A DNA stretch of 64,000 bases, taken from contig NZ_SIHO01000002.1 in NCBI RefSeq assembly GCF_004681125.1, positions 658,562 through 722,561 on the forward strand. Reading direction: 5' to 3'. Each line of letters opens with the position of its first letter. The stretch's first letter is position 1. The stretch comes from Glacieibacterium arshaanense. GTDB lineage: Bacteria > Pseudomonadota > Alphaproteobacteria > Sphingomonadales > Sphingomonadaceae. The notes beneath the pieces are model-generated. The model did no database searches. It was not told where the DNA came from and saw only the letters and a list, made by a program, of their open reading frames with translations. This document shows, one piece after another, positions 60,594 through 64,000 of the stretch. The translations under genes and the position numbers were made by a program.

Positions 60594-61241
60594 CTACGGT
60601 GCCGATACCGGGGCATAGGCGCGCAGGATAACACCGGCGCAGCGCGCGATATGGGCGCTGCGCGTTGTCCCTTCGAATGGCGGTATGCCGAATTCCTGAT
60701 GCAGGACCGGCCGGTGCCGCAACAGCGCCAGATAGTCGCCGGAAATCTCCGCGGCATCACCCGCCAGCACACCACGCTCTACCAAAATTTCGACCAGCGC
60801 GGTCACCTGCGCTTGGGTAAAGGCAATTGCGTTGTTAAAAAACAACGCGCCAAGCTCGGGCGAGCGTTGACGTTCGCTGACGATGATCTGGTGCATCGCC
60901 AGCGCTTCAGGGTGCAGGATCAGGCCCAGAAACGCTTCGCCGGCGGCCTGCAGCATCGCGGCCGGCTCCTGTGCCCGCGTCGCTTCGGTGCCGAGGTCGT
61001 TGAGCATCGCACGGCACTTGCGCGCGACGGCTTCGGCAAACAGCGCGTCCTTGCTCTGGAAATGCCGGTACACCGTTAGCTTTGACACCTGCGCGGCATC
61101 GGCGATGCGCTCCATGCTGGTCGCTGCGTAACCATTTTCCATGAACAGCGTCTGTGCTGCCGCCATGATCGCGGCGTGCTTGGCCATGTCGGTCGGACGG
61201 CCACGCGTGCCGGGGCGGAGTGTGGTGTGCTGCGGCGACAT
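60594..61241 (-). CDS. TetR/AcrR-family transcriptional regulator
   Basis: A 215-residue repressor. AAAQTLFMENGYAATSMERIADAAQVSKLTVYRHFQSKDALFAEAVARKC is the TetR N-terminal HTH (about 26-75), and the remainder is the helical ligand domain. It diverges from the RND efflux genes, so it probably represses them and itself. The ATG at 61241 is the first ATG; a TTG at 61250 would add three residues. A dyad AACT-N9-AGTT lies between it and the pump genes. Confidence 0.9.
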   Translation of the reverse strand: MSPQHTTLRPGTRGRPTDMAKHAAIMAAAQTLFMENGYAATSMERIADAAQVSKLTVYRHFQSKDALFAEAVARKCRAMLNDLGTEATRAQEPAAMLQAAGEAFLGLILHPEALAMHQIIVSERQRSPELGALFFNNAIAFTQAQVTALVEILVERGVLAGDAAEISGDYLALLRHRPVLHQEFGIPPFEGTTRSAHIARCAGVILRAYAPVSAP

Positions 61242-61262
61242 GTCCGGCAAATATGATTTGTA

Positions 61263-61279
61263 AACTCACCAGTCCAGTT
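61263..61279. promoter_or_regulatory. Candidate TetR-family operator
   Basis: AACT-CACCAGTCC-AGTT, a dyad with 4-bp arms and a 9-nt spacer, sits between the divergent TetR gene and the RND adaptor gene, 34 nt before the adaptor ATG. Size and position fit a TetR-type operator; sequence evidence is weak. Confidence 0.4.
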
Positions 61280-61313
61280 ATAGATATGAGTCGCAATCAA
61301 ATTCGGGGGCCTG

Positions 61314-62369
61314 ATGCGCGCGTTGCGAACTGGAATGACTTGGGCACCGTTGCTGGCGCTGGCGCTGTTGTCGGCGTGCTCAAAGCCTGCCGCCGAGACC
61401 AAGGCGCCGGCCGAGCAGATCATCACCGTGTCGCTGGCGCAGGTCGGCGCAGCCAATGCGACCTCCGAATTTTCCGCGACCGGTACAGTACGCTTCAAGC
61501 GCGAAACCGCGCTGTCGTTCAACACCAACGGCCGCATCGCAGCGGTCAATGTCGTCGAAGGCCAGGCCGTGGTCGCCGGCCAGCCATTGGCACGGCTCGA
61601 TCCGACCGGACTCGATGCCGCGAGTGCCGCCGCACGCGCCGAAGCGGCGCGCGCCAGTGCCGACCTTGAACGCCTGCGCAAGCTCGCCGCGCAAGGCTGG
61701 ATTACCCGCCCGCGCCTCGAAGCTGCCGAGGCCGCTGCGGCGGCCGCCCGAGCCCGTGTCGAACAGACCGGCTTCGACGTTCGCTTCGGGCATATCGTCG
61801 CGCCGACGGCGGGCATTGTGCTCAAGCGCCACCTCGAACCCGGCCAGGTTGTGGCCGCCGGGCAGCCGGTGGTGACCATCGGCGAAATCGCCAGCGGCTA
61901 TGTGCTGCGCGTGCCGCTGACCGATACCGACATGGCGCGTGTCCACCTCGGCCAACGCGCCAGCGTCTTGCTGTTGGCGCTGTCGCCGCAGCCGATATTC
62001 GCCACCGTCAGCGAAGTCGGCGCGCGCAGCGATGATCGCACCGGCACCTTCCAGGTCGAAGTCAAACTGCCGCCGACGCCCGGCCTGCGTTCGGGGCTGA
62101 TCGGCCGTGCCACGATGCTCGGCGGTGCGCCGCTCGCCGCCGGCACGCTCAAGGTGCCCGCCACCGCGATCTTCGCGGCACGCGCCGACGAAGGCTTTGT
62201 CTATGTCTTCGATGCCAAGACCAGCACCGTCCATGCGCGGATGGTGGGCATCGGCAACATCAGCGACAACGGCGTCGAAATCGTCTCGGGGCTGGCGGCG
62301 GGCGACAAGGTCGTGCGCTCGGGCGTCGACCGGTTGCGCGACGGGCTCAAGGTCCAGGTCGGCGCATGA
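61314..62369 (+). CDS. RND efflux periplasmic adaptor subunit (lipoprotein)
   Basis: A 351-residue membrane-fusion protein of the AcrA family. The N-terminus MRALRTGMTWAPLLALALLS plus the following Cys 22 is a lipoprotein signal with lipobox LLSAC. SATGTVRFKRETALSFNTNGRIAAVNVVEGQAVVAGQPLARLD is the lipoyl half, an Ala-rich coiled-coil hairpin spans about 95-145, and IVAPTAGIVLKRHLEPGQVV the second half; beta-barrel and membrane-proximal domains follow. It overlaps the pump start by ATGA. Confidence 0.92.
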   Translation: MRALRTGMTWAPLLALALLSACSKPAAETKAPAEQIITVSLAQVGAANATSEFSATGTVRFKRETALSFNTNGRIAAVNVVEGQAVVAGQPLARLDPTGLDAASAAARAEAARASADLERLRKLAAQGWITRPRLEAAEAAAAAARARVEQTGFDVRFGHIVAPTAGIVLKRHLEPGQVVAAGQPVVTIGEIASGYVLRVPLTDTDMARVHLGQRASVLLLALSPQPIFATVSEVGARSDDRTGTFQVEVKLPPTPGLRSGLIGRATMLGGAPLAAGTLKVPATAIFAARADEGFVYVFDAKTSTVHARMVGIGNISDNGVEIVSGLAAGDKVVRSGVDRLRDGLKVQVGA

Positions 62370-64000
62370 ACTTCATCGATTTCGCGGTCAAACGCTGGCA
62401 GATCACGCTCGTCCTGTTCGCGTTGATGGCCGCCATCGGCCTGTCGGCGCTGCTGACGATTCCCCGCTCGGTCGATCCGCATTTCCCGTCGCCGTTCGTC
62501 GTCATCGTGGCGACGCAGCCCGGCGCCGATCCGGCCGAGATGGAGCAGACGATCGCCAAGCCGATCGAGGATGTGCTGCAAGGCCTCGATGACATCGTCC
62601 GCACCTCGTCGCGGTCGACCGACGGCACCGCGGTCATCACTGCCGAGTTCAGTTGGTCGAGCGATCCCGAGAAGGATTACGACCAGCTGGTGCGCGACGT
62701 CAGCGCCATTCGTGGCACCTTGCCGACAGGGTTGCAGCGGCTCGAATTCCGCAAGACCCGCACCACCGAAACCACCGTCGTGCAGTTCGCGCTGGTCAGC
62801 GATACCGCGTCGTACCGCCGGCTCGAAAAGATCGCGAAGAGCCTGCGCGAAGAACTCAACCAGGTCCCCGGCGTACGCGGCTCGCGCGCCTGGGGCATCC
62901 CCGCACCCGAAGTCCGCGTCGCCATCGACAGCGGCCGCATGGCGCAACTTGGCCTGCCGGCAACGGCGCTGACCGATGCCCTGCGCGCCGGCGGCACCGA
63001 CTTGCCGCCCGGCGCCGTCCATGCCGGCGACCAGCGCTTCAATATCGAAGCCGGCGGGGCCTATCGCTCGGTCGAAGCCGTGGCGGACGTGCCGGTGCGT
63101 GCCGTCGCCGACAATGGTACCGGCCGCGTGCTGCGTGTCCGCGACGTGGCGCAGGTCGGCTGGAACTATGAAGAACAGCCGCAGCTGACGCGCTTCAACG
63201 GCAAGCGCGCGATCTGGGTAACGCTGACGCAGAAGGACAATATCAACGTCCTCGATATCCAGAAGGCGGCGCTCAAGGTCGCGGATGCCTATGCCAAGAC
63301 GCTGCCGCCCGACGTCAAGCTGGAGATCGGCTTCGACCAGTCGCGCGACATCGCGGTCAAGCTGGCGCATCTGCAACGCGACTTTCTGATTGCGCTCGCC
63401 ATCGTGCTGCTGACCTTGCTGCCGCTGGGTTTCCGCGCGTCGCTGGTGGTCATGGTGTCGGTGCCGCTGAGCCTGTTGATGGGCGTCGCGGTGCTCAACT
63501 TCGCCGGCTTCACGCTCAACCAACTGGCGATATCGGGGTTCATCATCGCGCTCGGGCTGCTCGTCGACGATTCGATTGTCGTCACCGAAAACATCGCCCG
63601 CCACCTGCGCAGCGGTGAAGACCGCGAGGCCGCCGCCATCGCCGGCACGCGCCAGATTGCCGTCGCCGTCATCGGCTGCACCGCGGTGTTGCTGCTGGCG
63701 TTCCTGCCGCTGGCGTTCCTGCCCGGCGGCGCCGGCAAGTTCACGCGCTCGCTGCCGATTGCCGTGCTCGGCACTGTTGCCGCATCGCTGCTGGTGTCGC
63801 TGACCGTCGTGCCGTTCCTCGCGTCGCGGCTGCTGCCGCGCGATACGCCCGAACATGGCAACCGCTTCCTGCAGCTCATCCAGACCGGCATCCACCGCTT
63901 CTATGCGCCGGTGCTGCACTGGTCGCTCGAACGGCCGTGGCGCGCGCTCGGCATCGCCACCGTTGTCACCTTCTCGGCATTCCTGCTGATCCCCCGCATC
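62366..64000 (+). CDS. RND efflux permease subunit, 3' end beyond window
   Basis: The first 545 codons of an inner-membrane RND pump; the frame is open to the window end. MNFIDFAVKRWQITLVLFALMAAIGLSALLTIPRSVDPHFPSPFVVIVATQPGADPAEMEQTIAKPIED is the usual N-terminus with TM1, a large periplasmic porter domain follows, and TM2-TM6 begin near 330 with FIIALGLLVDDSIVVTENIARHL holding the proton-relay Asp pair. Similar to the AcrB/MdtB HAE-type group. Regulated by the adjacent TetR, inferred from position. Confidence 0.93.
   Translation, partial: MNFIDFAVKRWQITLVLFALMAAIGLSALLTIPRSVDPHFPSPFVVIVATQPGADPAEMEQTIAKPIEDVLQGLDDIVRTSSRSTDGTAVITAEFSWSSDPEKDYDQLVRDVSAIRGTLPTGLQRLEFRKTRTTETTVVQFALVSDTASYRRLEKIAKSLREELNQVPGVRGSRAWGIPAPEVRVAIDSGRMAQLGLPATALTDALRAGGTDLPPGAVHAGDQRFNIEAGGAYRSVEAVADVPVRAVADNGTGRVLRVRDVAQVGWNYEEQPQLTRFNGKRAIWVTLTQKDNINVLDIQKAALKVADAYAKTLPPDVKLEIGFDQSRDIAVKLAHLQRDFLIALAIVLLTLLPLGFRASLVVMVSVPLSLLMGVAVLNFAGFTLNQLAISGFIIALGLLVDDSIVVTENIARHLRSGEDREAAAIAGTRQIAVAVIGCTAVLLLAFLPLAFLPGGAGKFTRSLPIAVLGTVAASLLVSLTVVPFLASRLLPRDTPEHGNRFLQLIQTGIHRFYAPVLHWSLERPWRALGIATVVTFSAFLLIPRI

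Noticed and set aside
62201..63919. 572-codon open frame antisense to the RND pump
   Set aside because: The plus strand there encodes an unmistakable RND protein.

Overview
The window is a dense, GC-rich bacterial chromosome segment that looks like a member of the Sphingomonadales (Alphaproteobacteria). Pointers are the sdhCDAB order, the mdh-sucCD...sucAB-lpd TCA block, a GTTC-N7-GTTC SOS box, a DUF1476 (F1-ATPase zeta inhibitor) gene, the Bpt/IlvA/MetH repertoire and an S24-repressor/small-HTH pair. Assignment rests on gene content and recognised protein families only. Both ends cut genes: a cytochrome P450 on the left and an RND pump on the right.

Layout. 1-1.9 kb: two tandem CYP153-like P450s (minus) opposite a DUF1330 gene. 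2.4-5.8 kb: sdhCDAB. 6-13.6 kb: PhaZ depolymerase, GST, YqeY, thioesterase/ZapE pair, an EmrA/EmrB-type pump and a membrane protein. 13.8-24.3 kb: mdh, sucC, sucD, VOC protein, sucA, sucB, lpdA, PepSY and TRIC genes, ending in a perfect 50-bp palindrome shared with the stop codon of convergent sppA. 26-31 kb: DUF2853-OmpA protein, groES-groEL under a perfect CIRCE operator, a 58-aa lipoprotein with mlaA. 31-36.6 kb: an ArsR-methyltransferase (SahR-like) regulator, metF and a split metH in one overlapping operon behind a palindromic operator. 36.6-42.6 kb: GNAT/Bpt pair, ilvA, SOS-controlled Y-family polymerase, queuosine-precursor transporter, GNAT and a DUF4239 protein. 42.8-46.3 kb: secreted Ntn amidohydrolase, then rtcB followed 6 nt later by a tRNA with a Gln anticodon and an unusual U73, and a DUF347 membrane protein. 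46.3-50.6 kb: purQ, purS, an inserted MFS gene, purC, DUF1476, bolA-grxD. 50.6-58.9 kb: membrane protein, REP-like inverted repeat pair, Leu/Val-type dehydrogenase, tamB-tamA. 59-64 kb: S24 repressor divergent from a small HTH gene whose coupled partner carries an in-frame amber codon, then TetR regulator and RND efflux genes.

Most of the window is core metabolism: the complete lower TCA branch from 2-oxoglutarate to oxaloacetate (SucAB/Lpd, SucCD, Sdh, Mdh; no fumarase seen) plus methyl-cycle, purine and Fe-S handling genes. Short start/stop overlaps (ATGA, GTGA, TGATG) are frequent and indicate widespread translational coupling. The least ordinary items are the rtcB-tRNA unit with a possible SD-occluding hairpin, the amber-interrupted gene beside the S24 repressor, and a family of palindromic repeats, one of which supplies the stop codons of two convergent genes.
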